This document shows positions 46,609 to 55,828 of a stretch of DNA of 64,000 nucleotides, in pieces. Position 1 is the first letter of the stretch; the number at the start of each line of letters is the position of its first letter. The position numbers and the translations under genes are program-made. The DNA lies in the NCBI RefSeq assembly GCF_006345825.1, contig NZ_VCIX01000080.1, positions 65,129 through 129,128 of the forward strand, given 5' to 3'. The notes under the pieces are model-generated. The model was not told the origin of the DNA. It searched no databases and saw only the letters and a list, made by a program, of their open reading frames with translations. The DNA is from Paenibacillus paridis (GTDB lineage Bacteria > Bacillota > Bacilli > Paenibacillales > Paenibacillaceae).

Positions 46609-46836
46609 TTAAGTAAACATACGCTGAAGCATCGTTACGCATTGCCCTAATCTGTTAAGTATCCATACGCCGTTGCAGTCGATGATTCTTGTGCGCTTAT
46701 TCTCCGTCTCGCTTTCTTTCTTCGGGCTATCCTCCTCATTCATTTGATAAACTAAACTTGCGATCATCTCCATTCTCTTCTCTAGTAGTTTTCTGCGCTC
46801 GACTGACGGACTTTCGATGTGATCGCGATGATCCAT
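46609..46836 (-). CDS. Small protein upstream of comQ (75 aa), unknown
   Basis: The charged 75-residue frame begins MDHRDHIESPSVERRKLLEKRM. Its central part is helix-prone and its end is more hydrophobic (GVWILNRLGQCVTMLQRMF). GGAGGG lies 11 nt before the ATG, and it is on the same strand 47 bp before comQ. In B. subtilis the small regulator degQ sits in this position, but I see no sequence likeness. Function unknown; it may be a real gene of the quorum-sensing unit or a modest open frame. Confidence 0.5.
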   Translation of the reverse strand: MDHRDHIESPSVERRKLLEKRMEMIASLVYQMNEEDSPKKESETENKRTRIIDCNGVWILNRLGQCVTMLQRMFT

Positions 46837-46901
46837 TGACTAAAAAGCCCTCCTTGAGGTTTACGTGTGCATCTTAGGCGATTGCTGAATGTCTTCTTTT
46901 C

Positions 46902-47645
46902 TTATACGCTCACACTCCCATTAATTTCTACTGCATGATGCATATATACAGCTTCCATTGTCATGCCGCCGCCCGGCAACTGAGCAATCAGCGTCGTTGG
47001 ATTGTCACAAGTAATAAATTCGCCTTTGCGCATGACACATACCCGATTGCAATTGCGCTGAATTTCCTCCATATCGTGGGAAGCAACAACAATCGTTTTT
47101 CCTTGCTGCTGAAGCAGCTGCAATAAGGACCAATAGTCCTTTTTCGCTTGCGGGTCCAAACCGGTTGTTGGTTCATCTAGGAATATGATTTTCGGATCGT
47201 TAACGAGTGCGATTGCCAAAGCCGTACGCTGCCTCCAGCCGCCTGACAAACGTTTTACTAATTTATCGGAGTAAGGGCTTAGGCCAAACTGTTCAATTAT
47301 TTGGTTTAAATCATTTTTTCGTTTATAAAAGCCCTGAAAAAGCTCCATCGCTTCGCGGACATTCATTTTGTCGACCAAAGATGTGCTTTGCAAATGAATG
47401 CCGATATCTTCCTTTAGGCGTTCCGCGTCAAGCACTACGTCATGCCCGTAAATCCGGATGCTTCCTTGGTCCGGCATACGGATTCCCATTAACATTTCAA
47501 GCAGCGTCGTTTTTCCAGCACCATGCGTACCGATAATGCCAAACATTTCTCCTTCGTTAACTTTAAAGGATACCTTGTCCACTGCTTTGTTCGCACCATA
47601 ATACTTGCTGACCGAGCTTACCTGAATGATCGTTTCCTTATCCAT
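46902..47645 (-). CDS. ABC transporter ATP-binding protein without permease
   Basis: The 247-residue ATPase is of the ABC-2/drug-exporter class: Walker A GTHGAGKTT, signature LSGGWRQR, Walker B IIFLDEPTTGLDP, H-loop VVASHDMEE. No permease gene lies beside it, so the partner is elsewhere or lost. It may be linked with the com locus by position only. The start is ATG 47645 (GGAGG 11 nt upstream) or the ATG six codons earlier, which has a weaker AAGG site. Confidence 0.88.
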   Translation of the reverse strand: MDKETIIQVSSVSKYYGANKAVDKVSFKVNEGEMFGIIGTHGAGKTTLLEMLMGIRMPDQGSIRIYGHDVVLDAERLKEDIGIHLQSTSLVDKMNVREAMELFQGFYKRKNDLNQIIEQFGLSPYSDKLVKRLSGGWRQRTALAIALVNDPKIIFLDEPTTGLDPQAKKDYWSLLQLLQQQGKTIVVASHDMEEIQRNCNRVCVMRKGEFITCDNPTTLIAQLPGGGMTMEAVYMHHAVEINGSVSV

Positions 47646-47858
47646 TCTTTGGTTAACCTCCATTCACGCTTAAACCTTTTGAGATTGATATAATTTAAGG
47701 TGAGATTTATGTTTTGGTATGCGTCATAGTTTCACGATAACCGAAAGTGATAACTTTTTCACCGAAAACCTGTTTAGTATTTCCCGCAATTTTTTTGCGT
47801 GACCGCAATCGAAGCGCAAAACAGGAAAACTGATAAATACCAATAATTAACCAAAATA

Positions 47859-47899
47859 AAAACAGTCAAAACACTAAAAGATAGCGATTTGACTGTTTT
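47859..47899. terminator. Hairpin with T-tracts on both sides
   Basis: AAAACAGTCAAA (47859-47870) pairs perfectly with TTTGACTGTTTT (47888-47899), followed by ATTTTTG on the plus strand and TATTTTG on the minus strand. It could end the methyltransferase transcript about 340 bp after its stop. Confidence 0.65.
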
Positions 47900-47918
47900 A
47901 TTTTTGATAATAGCTATG

Positions 47919-48205
47919 TTATCCATAACCCAAACGTTATCCACAGAGATATCAACAGTTCTGTATAAATTGTTAGTTAATTCAGTCGATAACCTAGGCG
48001 AATTTTAGTAGTATTTTCGCGAATTCCGTCGTTTTATAGGTCCAAACTCATAAGTCTTCTGAATTTATCCACGTTATTCACATTATCCACAGAAGTAGAC
48101 CGAAGAAAATATCCCCTTTTCGCACACAATGTTAAGCGTTCGTAAATCCAGTGTTTTCGGGCATTTCTCCACTTTATACACAATTTAGCACCTCATTGTG
48201 GATAA
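47919..48205. promoter_or_regulatory. DnaA-box cluster
   Basis: The ~600-base gap 47646-48242 has no gene but carries a DnaA-box cluster. Perfect TTATCCACA boxes are at 47937-47945 and 48083-48091 (plus) and 48197-48205 (minus). One-mismatch boxes are at 47919-47927 (TTATCCATA), 48065-48073 (TTATCCACG), 48074-48082 (TTATTCACA) and 48174-48182 (TTATACACA). The three boxes at 48065-48091 abut head to tail without a gap. No dnaA, dnaN or AT-rich unwinding element is nearby, so it is not the origin. It resembles the origin-distal clusters that bind DnaA in Bacillus. Confidence 0.85.
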
Positions 48206-48242
48206 CTTTGTGCACAACACTAAATTTGGTAAATTTATTGGA

Positions 48243-49061
48243 TTATTTTCTTCTCCCGATATAGAGCAAATGCGAAGACATGCCAAGAATATGAGTATTT
48301 TCAGCGGAGTCATATAAAAATTGCATAAACCTCGCGTATTCCGCATCACCGAGCGATTCCCAGTAATCAAATTGCTCCTTGCCAAGTAATCCTGCTGCGC
48401 TAGAGGAGCCAATGAGTTTAATCGTTTCAAAGCCATGGGCTTCCATAAAGGGCGTTATCTCATCCACATTGTAATAGTACGCGCCTGTGAATCTTCCTTC
48501 GTCGCTATGATTAAATATGCCCGATTCCATAAACGCGTTGATGTCCGCCATATTATCGGTTGGCCTCCAGCTGCGGGGATGGGCAAGCGCCGTAAGCGCA
48601 TGTCTGATCCGGGTCATGAATGAAACAAATACATAGCCGCCGATCCTGGTTACGCGATGCAGCTCGCTCGCGGCTTGTTTTCTTTCTTCGAGCAGCTGCA
48701 GGTGGTACAGCGGTCCCATCATTAAGGAGGCATCGAAGCATTCGCTGGAAAAAAGGCTTAGGCTCCTCGCATCCGCTACATAGAAGCCTTGGAAGCGATT
48801 GGCAAGCCCAAGCTCTTCCGCTTTTGCGCTCGCCGCCTGCACAAGCCTCGGCGTTAAATCGGCCAATGTGACCTTATACTCGCATTTGGCCAGTTCCATT
48901 GCATATTTACCGGGACCGGCACCATTGTCGAGAATGTGTCCGCTTAAAGGCAGGAAGCGTCTGATATAATGCCAATTGATATGGAACTCAAGCGGCTCGC
49001 GATCAAGGCGCCCCCATTCATCAAACTGGCTGTAATAGTTTATCGTGCGGCTATCATCCAT
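48243..49061 (-). CDS. SAM-dependent methyltransferase, class I
   Basis: The 272-residue protein has the Rossmann-type motif I ILDNGAGPGKYAMELA, an acidic VTLADLTP loop, and post-motif MMGPLYHL. It resembles small-molecule (UbiE/Cypemycin-like) methyltransferases. The ATG at 49061 has GGAG 8 nt upstream; the longer frame to 49091 is less likely. Substrate unknown. It is a lone gene between the DnaA-box cluster and leuA. Confidence 0.85.
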   Translation of the reverse strand: MDDSRTINYYSQFDEWGRLDREPLEFHINWHYIRRFLPLSGHILDNGAGPGKYAMELAKCEYKVTLADLTPRLVQAASAKAEELGLANRFQGFYVADARSLSLFSSECFDASLMMGPLYHLQLLEERKQAASELHRVTRIGGYVFVSFMTRIRHALTALAHPRSWRPTDNMADINAFMESGIFNHSDEGRFTGAYYYNVDEITPFMEAHGFETIKLIGSSSAAGLLGKEQFDYWESLGDAEYARFMQFLYDSAENTHILGMSSHLLYIGRRK

Positions 49062-49172
49062 CCCAGCAGCTCCTTTGCTCACAGCCTGCAATCCTTTAAC
49101 AAGATGGTTTTCCCATAATAGAGGCTTCTCTCTCTACTATGGAAAAAACCGCTGTTTATTTTGTCTTATCGA

Positions 49173-50738
49173 TTAATTAGCTGCCTGTTTAGCGGCTGAT
49201 TTCACCATCCTGCTGCCTGTTGTCATAACTGCTTGATTACAAGCTGCAACATAGGCTTGTGCCGCTGCTAGGACAATATCGTTGTGAGCAGATGTCCCAC
49301 GAAAACGCTGCTGTTCATGCAGGATGCTGACGACTGCCTCGCCATGCGCATCCTCGCCCGTTGATAACGAATGCAGCTCTAGATCCTCAAATTCAGCTGC
49401 AACGGGAATCGCTTGTTGAATGGCATGAATAACCGCTTCGATCGGCCCTGCCCCCATAGCTACATAGGTTTGCTCTGCGCCAAATTCATTTTCACGAATC
49501 GTTACGGTAGCCGTGCGAGAGCGCTGCGTTCCGGCATGGACTTGAAGATCGACCAGCACATAAGGGTCCGGCTGCGTCTGCGTCAGCTCGCCGGCGATGC
49601 GGATTAACTCGTCATCCGTCACGATTTTTTGCACATCTGCCGCTTCCTTGAACTTGTCGTACACATCCTGCAATTGAGCCTCTGTCATGGCAATGCCATA
49701 CTCGGAAAGACGGTGCTTGATGGCATGGCGCCCAGAGTGCTTGCCCAGAATAATCATGTTCCGCGGAATCCCCATCGCCTCTGGGTCCATAATTTCATAC
49801 GTGCTTCGGTTTTTCAGCAGTCCGTCCTGATGGATGCCGGATTCATGCTGGAATGCATTACGGCCCACAATCGGCTTATTGTAAGCAATCGGGAAGTTCA
49901 TCGCGCGGCTAACCATTCGCGAGGTTTCATAGATCTCTCCGATTTGAATATTGGTTTCCGCTTGAATGGCATCCTTCCTCGTTTCGATGGCCATTACCAG
50001 CTCCTCTAGGGAGCAATTGCCCGCACGCTCGCCGATGCCGTTTACCGTCACCTCAATTTGCGTTGCCCCTGCTTGGATCGCCGCAATGCTGTTCGCAACC
50101 GCAAGTCCAAGGTCATTATGGCAATGCGCGCTGTACCTTACGGTGTCGCCGCCTCTGGCTTCTTTCCTAACCACGCGGAATAGCTCTTTCATTTCCTCCG
50201 GCATGGCGTAGCCCAGCGTATCCGGCAGATTTATGATTGTCGCACCTTCCGCAATGACAGCCTCAACCAGCTGAATGACAAAATCCCTGCCCGAGCGTGT
50301 TGAGTCCATCGCGGAAAATTCAATTTCATCCACAAACTGCTTGCCGTAAGCGACCATCTCGCGGGCAATCTGTACGACCTCATCCCGCGACTTTCTCAGC
50401 TGATGATTCAGATGGATGTCCGAGGAGGATATAAAAAGGTGAAGCCGTCTGCGGGCCGCATCCTGCGTAGCCCTAACAGCCGCATCAATATCCACTTTCA
50501 CGGCACGGGCAAAGCCGGCAATCTCCACATGCTGAAGCTCACGGGAAATTTGCTGCACCGCGGCGAATTCGCCAGGGCTCGAGACGGGAAAGCCCGGCTC
50601 AATGACGTCGATGCCAAGCTTGCCCAGCTGGCGGGCAATAATGATTTTGCGTTCAGGATCAATGGAAGCACCTGGCGACTGCTCGCCGTCCCGCAGCGTC
50701 GTATCAAAAATCTGTATTTTTTTCATTTCGTTTGTCAT
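49173..50738 (-). CDS. leuA: 2-isopropylmalate synthase LeuA
   Basis: The 521-residue enzyme condenses acetyl-CoA with 2-ketoisovalerate, the first committed step of leucine synthesis. The catalytic domain starts IFDTTLRDGEQSPGA and has SAHCHNDLGLAVANS (metal-binding HxH) and VNGIGERAGN. The C-terminal ~130 residues form the leucine-binding regulatory domain. I set the start at ATG 50738 (GGAGG 8 nt upstream) rather than the ATG 6 nt earlier, which almost touches the site. It stands alone, controlled by two tandem leucine T-boxes. Confidence 0.95.
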   Translation of the reverse strand: MTNEMKKIQIFDTTLRDGEQSPGASIDPERKIIIARQLGKLGIDVIEPGFPVSSPGEFAAVQQISRELQHVEIAGFARAVKVDIDAAVRATQDAARRRLHLFISSSDIHLNHQLRKSRDEVVQIAREMVAYGKQFVDEIEFSAMDSTRSGRDFVIQLVEAVIAEGATIINLPDTLGYAMPEEMKELFRVVRKEARGGDTVRYSAHCHNDLGLAVANSIAAIQAGATQIEVTVNGIGERAGNCSLEELVMAIETRKDAIQAETNIQIGEIYETSRMVSRAMNFPIAYNKPIVGRNAFQHESGIHQDGLLKNRSTYEIMDPEAMGIPRNMIILGKHSGRHAIKHRLSEYGIAMTEAQLQDVYDKFKEAADVQKIVTDDELIRIAGELTQTQPDPYVLVDLQVHAGTQRSRTATVTIRENEFGAEQTYVAMGAGPIEAVIHAIQQAIPVAAEFEDLELHSLSTGEDAHGEAVVSILHEQQRFRGTSAHNDIVLAAAQAYVAACNQAVMTTGSRMVKSAAKQAAN

Positions 50739-50924
50739 TGTCATTTCCTCCTAGTGTTAGATGGTCGTTTATACATTTCGAATATTAACCGTATGAGTAG
50801 CCTGCTGCTTCTCGATTCCTTTGCGCCGAGGTGAAACGGCTGTTGCCGTCCTTTAGACGCTGAGGTAGCTTTAACAGTGAAATATAAGCCTTTTATAAGC
50901 TAACAAACTTATAAATTCTTATAT

Positions 50925-51305
50925 TAAAAAAAAGCACGTCGTCTCCTTGTAAGAGACGACGTGCTTTCGCTGCCGTGGTACCACTCTAATTGACCGGAAC
51001 CTAGGTGCAGATGCATTAACCGTATGGCCTGTGTATTAGACAGTCACGGAGCTGCATGCTGCGGGGTCCGAGCCCGCTTAAATGCCTGATGACGGCGGCT
51101 AGCCGTTACGGTGTAGGCAGCTGCCCGAAAGCATTCCGCGTTCCACCGTTCCGCTCCCAGGCGAGATTCAAACCTCAGCTTCGACTGCGTCACACCATCC
51201 CGCAGCTCTCTTGTGCAAATTCGCCAATCCCGCTCGTTGGATCCGGGATATCCTCGATTTCGCTTTGCCAGCCTACTGTTCTACTGCTCCTGTTCATCGC
51301 GTTTA
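50925..51305 (-). promoter_or_regulatory. Leucine T-box riboswitch, proximal copy
   Basis: On the minus strand the order is Stem I with AGAGAGC and GATGGTG, a specifier loop GAAT-CTC-GCC (CTC at 51165-51163, Leu), the antiterminator T-box AGAGTGGTACCACGG (50987-50973), and a 13- to 15-bp terminator stem (50931-50945 with 50953-50967) with a long T-run. Uncharged leucyl-tRNA would favour readthrough into leuA. No promoter of its own is visible. Confidence 0.92.
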
Positions 51306-51363
51306 ACTCTATGTTGGATTTTCCATATTTACCTTAAAGGTCAGCTACTTCACTTCCCAAACA

Positions 51364-51745
51364 ACAAGAAAAGCCTGTCGTCTCTATGAATCAAGAGACG
51401 ACAGGCTATAAAAGACCCGCGCGGTACCACCCTTGTTGACACCCTACACTCGCAAACGAGCAGGGAAGCCCAACTTAAGCATATGGCCAGCTCCGGATGC
51501 TGACTCACACGCACCTGATCACGGTGGTTAACCGTAACAATGTACCTGCATGGCCCATGAGCATTCCATCATGACGCCATCGTTTCCATCGTTCCGCTCC
51601 CAGGTGAGCTTCAAGCATCCTTCGTCTGCGTTGCACCATCCCGCAGCTCTCTGTATTCCAGCATCGGCGTTGAATGATGGTCATTCACCGTTTAGCTGAC
51701 AACGTTCCCGGACTCGCTTTACTGTTCCTGTTCTTTGCGTTTGTT
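51364..51745 (-). promoter_or_regulatory. Leucine T-box riboswitch, distal copy
   Basis: Same layout as the proximal copy: AGAGAGC, GATGGTGCAA, a specifier loop GAAG-CTC-ACC (CTC at 51608-51606, Leu), T-box AGGGTGGTACCGCG (51433-51420), and a terminator stem AGCCTGTCGTCTCT (51372-51385 with 51394-51407) followed by TTTTC. It lies just after the promoter and before the second T-box, so the transcript must pass two terminators. Confidence 0.93.
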
Positions 51746-51779
51746 TCGTATAGGGTTGAAGTTTGAAGTATTGTTGCTT

Positions 51780-51808
51780 ATTATATGCTCTTGAAAATAG
51801 TCTGTCAA
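51780..51808 (-). promoter_or_regulatory. Consensus sigma-A promoter of leuA
   Basis: On the minus strand TTGACA (51808-51803), a 17-nt spacer and TATAAT (51785-51780) match the consensus perfectly. It is ~35 bp before the distal T-box and ~40 bp after the tsaD stop. Confidence 0.93.
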
Positions 51809-51845
51809 TTCGGTTTTCGTATTTAGTTGAAATTTTTTTCCGTCG

Positions 51846-52931
51846 TTACTCTGCGATGCTTTCGCTAGCAGCAGCTACCGACCAGCTTTCCAAGGAAAAA
51901 CCGGGATCTGCTTTCATGTCAAGCTCGGTAAACTCCGAGCGCTTTAGCTTCAAGTGGGCAGCCGCCCCAATCATCGCCGCATTATCGGTACATAAAGCGT
52001 TTGGCGGAATAAGCAAGGGAAGCTTTTCTTTCTCGCAGCGAGCGGTCAATGCGGCCCGCAAGCCGCGATTCGCCGCAACTCCTCCGCAAAGAAGCAGCTG
52101 CTTCGCTCCATATGCCCGTACCGCGCGAAGCGCCTTCGTGACGAGCACCTCCGTCACCGACTCCTGAAATCCGCGTGCCAGAGCCGCCTCATCCAAGACC
52201 AGACCCTTCATTTTTGTTTGGTTAATAACGGCGAGTACAGCAGATTTTAATCCGCTGAAGCTGAAATCATAGCTATCTGCCTCCAGCCAAGCGCGCGGCA
52301 GCACAATGGATTCCGCGGCTTCCACCGCAAGCTTGTCAATATGAGGCCCTCCCGGATAGGGAAGCCGCAGCGCACGGGCTACCTTGTCGTAAGCCTCACC
52401 GACAGCATCGTCTCTCGTGCGGCCCACGACGCGGAAGCGTCCCTCGCTCTCCATCAGCACAAGCTCCGTGTGGCCTCCGGATACGACAAGCGCCATGCTC
52501 GGGTATACGATGTCGTGGACAAGCTCATTCGCATAAATATGCCCTGCAATATGATGCGTGCCAATTAACGGAATATCAAGCGCCATAGACAAACTTTTGG
52601 CAGCCACGATGCCCACAAGCAGCGCGCCTACAAGGCCCGGCCCCTGCGTGACAGCGATGGCCGACATATCTCTGAGCGTATAACCCGATTCCTTGACGGC
52701 TTGCTCGATAATAAGCGTAATGGATTCGACATGCTTGCGTGAAGCAATCTCCGGCACTACGCCGCCAAAGCGTTCATGGATCTCAATTTGACTGGATACT
52801 ACGTTAGACAATATATGTTTCCCGCCGCGAATAACGGCTGCGGATGTTTCATCGCAACTGGTTTCAATCGCCAAAATAAGTGCATTGTTACCTGCAGCAT
52901 CTGCTGCCTTTTCTGACTGACTCACGTTCAT
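51846..52931 (-). CDS. tsaD: tRNA threonylcarbamoyl transferase TsaD
   Basis: The 361-residue ASKHA-fold enzyme transfers the threonylcarbamoyl group to A37 of ANN-decoding tRNAs (t6A). Motifs: [13 protein letters not shown], the metal-binding [10 protein letters not shown] (His residues), VVSGGHTEL and [11 protein letters not shown]. It overlaps rimI by ATGA and ends the thiL-tsaE-tsaB-rimI-tsaD operon. TsaC is not in the window. Confidence 0.97.
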   Translation of the reverse strand: MNVSQSEKAADAAGNNALILAIETSCDETSAAVIRGGKHILSNVVSSQIEIHERFGGVVPEIASRKHVESITLIIEQAVKESGYTLRDMSAIAVTQGPGLVGALLVGIVAAKSLSMALDIPLIGTHHIAGHIYANELVHDIVYPSMALVVSGGHTELVLMESEGRFRVVGRTRDDAVGEAYDKVARALRLPYPGGPHIDKLAVEAAESIVLPRAWLEADSYDFSFSGLKSAVLAVINQTKMKGLVLDEAALARGFQESVTEVLVTKALRAVRAYGAKQLLLCGGVAANRGLRAALTARCEKEKLPLLIPPNALCTDNAAMIGAAAHLKLKRSEFTELDMKADPGFSLESWSVAAASESIAE

Positions 52932-53416
52932 TGCTCCCCTGCTTTCAAACGCTCATGGTCAAGCTCCGCCCACATAATGAGCGCATCTTCATTGTTATCC
53001 GAATAGTAGCGCGGGCGTATGCCCGCCGGCTCGAACCCATATTTGCGGTACAGCTGCTGCGCGATTTCGTTGGAAGGACGTACTTCCAGCGTCATTTTGA
53101 CTGCGCCAAAAAAAACCGCCGTACGCTGCAGCTCAAAGAGCAAGCAGCTTCCGAGCCCATGTCCGCGATAATCCTCCCTTACAGCAATGTTCGTCACATG
53201 TGCCTCATCCATAATGACCCACATGCCGCCATAGCCTATAATTTCGCCTTCGTATTCCATAATCATATACCGGGCAAAAAGATTGTTCATGAGCTCGTTC
53301 GCAAATGCCTCCGTGGTCCATGGGCTTGAGAACGCTTCCTGCTCAATCGCCACGATCGCAGGAATATCAGCCATCGTCATCGCGCGGTAGATCAGCTTCG
53401 TTACGTCTGCTTTCAT
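52928..53416 (-). CDS. rimI: Ribosomal-protein-alanine N-acetyltransferase RimI
   Basis: The 162-residue GNAT acetyltransferase begins [20 protein letters not shown] and has the acetyl-CoA loop [15 protein letters not shown] and [19 protein letters not shown]. It acetylates the N-terminus of ribosomal protein S18 in the studied cases. ATGA overlaps on both sides (tsaB and tsaD) show tight coupling. Confidence 0.94.
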   Translation of the reverse strand: MKADVTKLIYRAMTMADIPAIVAIEQEAFSSPWTTEAFANELMNNLFARYMIMEYEGEIIGYGGMWVIMDEAHVTNIAVREDYRGHGLGSCLLFELQRTAVFFGAVKMTLEVRPSNEIAQQLYRKYGFEPAGIRPRYYSDNNEDALIMWAELDHERLKAGEQ

Positions 53417-54231
53417 ACCTTGGCTTCACCCTCCTGCTTCGCTTTCCATACGACCTCCGCCTCGGTAAGCTGCGTATAATTCGGAATTAACGTATGCGGG
53501 TCTTCAGTCAGACCGGCTTCAAGTCTTGCGAGGCCCAGCCTGGCAATCCATTTGCCTTCCTGTACAAAAGGAACAAAATGAATGGCAACGCCTGTGTCTG
53601 CTCCAATCTGTTGCAGCTGCTCTGCCCCTGCCTCATGAAGCGACAAATCCCCGACCAGCGACACGCTCCGCACGCAGCCTGCCGGCTGTATTGCCAAGCG
53701 CTGCCTTACCTGCTCAGCAAAATCCTTCATAAGCCGAACGCCGTCTTCGGACCAGCGTGTCCAACTCCCCTGAGCAGACATTGCAAAGCCAGCCGAGTAA
53801 ACTTGCCCTCGCCTTGCATCCATAATCGGCAGCACCCAATGCTCCCCGCCTTGCTGCTTCGACTCCTCTGCTTGCTCCTTCAAAGCTTGATGCCAAGCGC
53901 CGTAGGCAATCGCCTCGAGACTGGAAACCGCGACGAGCGGCTTATCCCATACCCATGCGAGCGTTTTGGCCACAGAAACAGCGATACGCATCCCCGTGTA
54001 GGAGCCCGGACCATTGCCCACCGCAATAGCATCGATGCTTTTCTCGCCAAGCCCGCTGCTGGCCAGCATCTCCTTGATATGGCTCACAACATGGACGGAA
54101 TGGTTTCTTTCGGCCATCGTTTGAATCTCGGCCCGCACCGTATCCCCGCTAATAATGGCAGCAGCCATGGCTGCTGTCGATGTATCCAGCGCCAAAATCG
54201 TATTCGTTAATTCCTTCTGCTCACTTCTCAT
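53413..54231 (-). CDS. tsaB: t6A biosynthesis protein TsaB
   Basis: The 272-residue TsaD paralogue acts as its scaffold. N-terminal TILALDTSTAAMAAAI and GNGPGSYTGMRIAVSVAKTLAW are characteristic. It lacks the metal-binding His of TsaD, as normal. It starts with an ATGA overlap with tsaE. Confidence 0.95.
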   Translation of the reverse strand: MRSEQKELTNTILALDTSTAAMAAAIISGDTVRAEIQTMAERNHSVHVVSHIKEMLASSGLGEKSIDAIAVGNGPGSYTGMRIAVSVAKTLAWVWDKPLVAVSSLEAIAYGAWHQALKEQAEESKQQGGEHWVLPIMDARRGQVYSAGFAMSAQGSWTRWSEDGVRLMKDFAEQVRQRLAIQPAGCVRSVSLVGDLSLHEAGAEQLQQIGADTGVAIHFVPFVQEGKWIARLGLARLEAGLTEDPHTLIPNYTQLTEAEVVWKAKQEGEAKV

Positions 54232-54716
54232 TTTCCTGCTCCTATCTCGTTAACGGCTTCACACCAGCTTGCATACCTTTCGCCGTAGCCGGTCAAATGG
54301 ATACGCCGCGACTCATCGCCCAAATGCTCGATGTACAGCTCCAAACGCTGCTCGGGCAACAGCTCTTTGATCAAGCTTGCCCATTCCACAACCGTTGCGC
54401 CCTCGCCAAAAAAATAATCATCCAGTCCCAGCTCGTCCGCTTCCTCCAGTGAAAGGCGGTATACGTCCATATGATAAAAGGGAAGTTCTTTCCCTTCGTA
54501 TTCCTTAATAATCGTAAAGGTTGGGCTATTCACAATGCCCGCAACTCCAATCGCAGCGGCAAAGGCTTGCGAAAATCTGGTTTTGCCCGCGCCGAGGTCA
54601 CCATCCAGCGCAAGCAGCGTGCCCGGTTGAACCCATTTAGCCAGCATCCCGGCTAATGTCACCGTATCTTGTTCCGTTTGTGCCAGCCATATGGCTTGGC
54701 CGATCTTTTGTTCCAT
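54228..54716 (-). CDS. tsaE: t6A biosynthesis ATPase TsaE
   Basis: The 162-residue P-loop ATPase assists the TsaB-TsaD complex. Walker A is [11 protein letters not shown], followed by [18 protein letters not shown] and VVEWASL. I set the start at ATG 54716 (GGTGG about 5 nt upstream, 13 bp after the thiL stop); a longer frame to 54794 would overlap thiL and has no support. Confidence 0.95.
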   Translation of the reverse strand: MEQKIGQAIWLAQTEQDTVTLAGMLAKWVQPGTLLALDGDLGAGKTRFSQAFAAAIGVAGIVNSPTFTIIKEYEGKELPFYHMDVYRLSLEEADELGLDDYFFGEGATVVEWASLIKELLPEQRLELYIEHLGDESRRIHLTGYGERYASWCEAVNEIGAGK

Positions 54717-54729
54717 GCAATCCACCCGT

Positions 54730-55803
54730 TCATGACAAAAAATGATTGTATCCGCGCTTTTTAAGCTTGATGCGCTCTTCCTTCGCAGTGCCATGGCGCA
54801 CGAGCTCTACTTCCGGCTCGCCTGCCTCGGTTTCCCCAATAATAAAAAAAGGAATGCCTTCCTGATGAAAAGCAGCCTTTATCGCTTCGGCATCCTCGGC
54901 AGCGCTCGTCCCAAGCAGGACATAATCCTCTCCGCCGTATAGCATCCACTCCATCGGATCTATGCCAACGCTGGACGCATAAGCCGCCATGCTGCCGCTC
55001 TTAGGCAGATGTTTCTCCCTAAGCACAAGGCGCAGCCCGGAGGCCTCCGCGATTTCCCAAGCTTCGCTCGCCAATCCATCGCTCACATCATTAAGAGAGC
55101 TGCAGCTTCCCTGCTCAAGCAGCAGCCTGCCGGCCCGAACAGACGGGCCCGGCCGCTGATGCGCCCGCACCAGCGGCGCAAGCGCCCGAAGAGCCTCACC
55201 TGCGCCAGCCTCTTCGCAGTCCGGTGCACCCCCGCGCGCCTCTTCGGCCAGCAGCGCGTGCAGCCCCGCCGCCGACATGCCCACGGCGCCGGTGACAAAC
55301 ACGGCATCGCCCGGCTTCGCCCCTGAGCGAAGCCGCTCCCGCCCCGCCTCCACGGTTCCCGTCAACGTGACGGCGACCACCAAATGCTGCGGCGACGACG
55401 TCGTATCGCCGCCAACAATGGCAACCCCGTAGCGCTCGGCGCATTCGTACAGCCCATCATACAGCCTCCGCATCCGCTCCGGCGTATAGGCGGGCGGCAC
55501 GCTGACCGAGACGAGCGCATGCAAGGGCACGCCCCCCATCGCGGCGATATCGCTAATGTTGGCCGCAAGCGCCTTATAGCCGACATCCTCGTCCCGCATC
55601 GTCGCCGGCTTGAAATGGACGGTCTCCACCATCGTGTCGACCGCCAGCAGCAGCCGCTTCGGCGCGGCTACGCCATCTGCCGCCGACGCAGGATCAACGA
55701 CGGCCGTATCATCGCCGATGCCGATAACGACGCCGCGCTCCCGCTGCCACTGATCCGCTTGCCGTCCGGCCGTCCAGTGATGAATACTCGCAAACTCATC
55801 CAA
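54730..55803 (-). CDS. thiL: Thiamine-monophosphate kinase ThiL
   Basis: The 357-residue enzyme makes thiamine diphosphate from the monophosphate with ATP. The family signs are GIGDDTAVV, LLAVDTMVETVHF, NISDIAAMGGVP, IVGGDTTSS, DVSDGLASE and LYGGEDYVLLG. The TTG start at 55803 follows GAGGGAG by 9 nt. A segment of about 55140-55760 is very GC-rich (about 70-75% in sampled lines), more than its neighbours. It is first gene of the thiL-tsaE-tsaB-rimI-tsaD operon. Confidence 0.96.
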   Translation of the reverse strand: MDEFASIHHWTAGRQADQWQRERGVVIGIGDDTAVVDPASAADGVAAPKRLLLAVDTMVETVHFKPATMRDEDVGYKALAANISDIAAMGGVPLHALVSVSVPPAYTPERMRRLYDGLYECAERYGVAIVGGDTTSSPQHLVVAVTLTGTVEAGRERLRSGAKPGDAVFVTGAVGMSAAGLHALLAEEARGGAPDCEEAGAGEALRALAPLVRAHQRPGPSVRAGRLLLEQGSCSSLNDVSDGLASEAWEIAEASGLRLVLREKHLPKSGSMAAYASSVGIDPMEWMLYGGEDYVLLGTSAAEDAEAIKAAFHQEGIPFFIIGETEAGEPEVELVRHGTAKEERIKLKKRGYNHFLS

Positions 55804-55828
55804 GTGCCAATTCTCCCTCTTACCATCA

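Noticed and set aside
47919..48205. DnaA boxes considered as the replication origin
   Set aside because: dnaA, dnaN, rpmH and an AT-rich unwinding element are absent, and the flanking genes are not origin genes.
53494..54210. Plus-strand open frame opposite tsaB
   Set aside because: It is antisense to a conserved gene in a tightly coupled operon.
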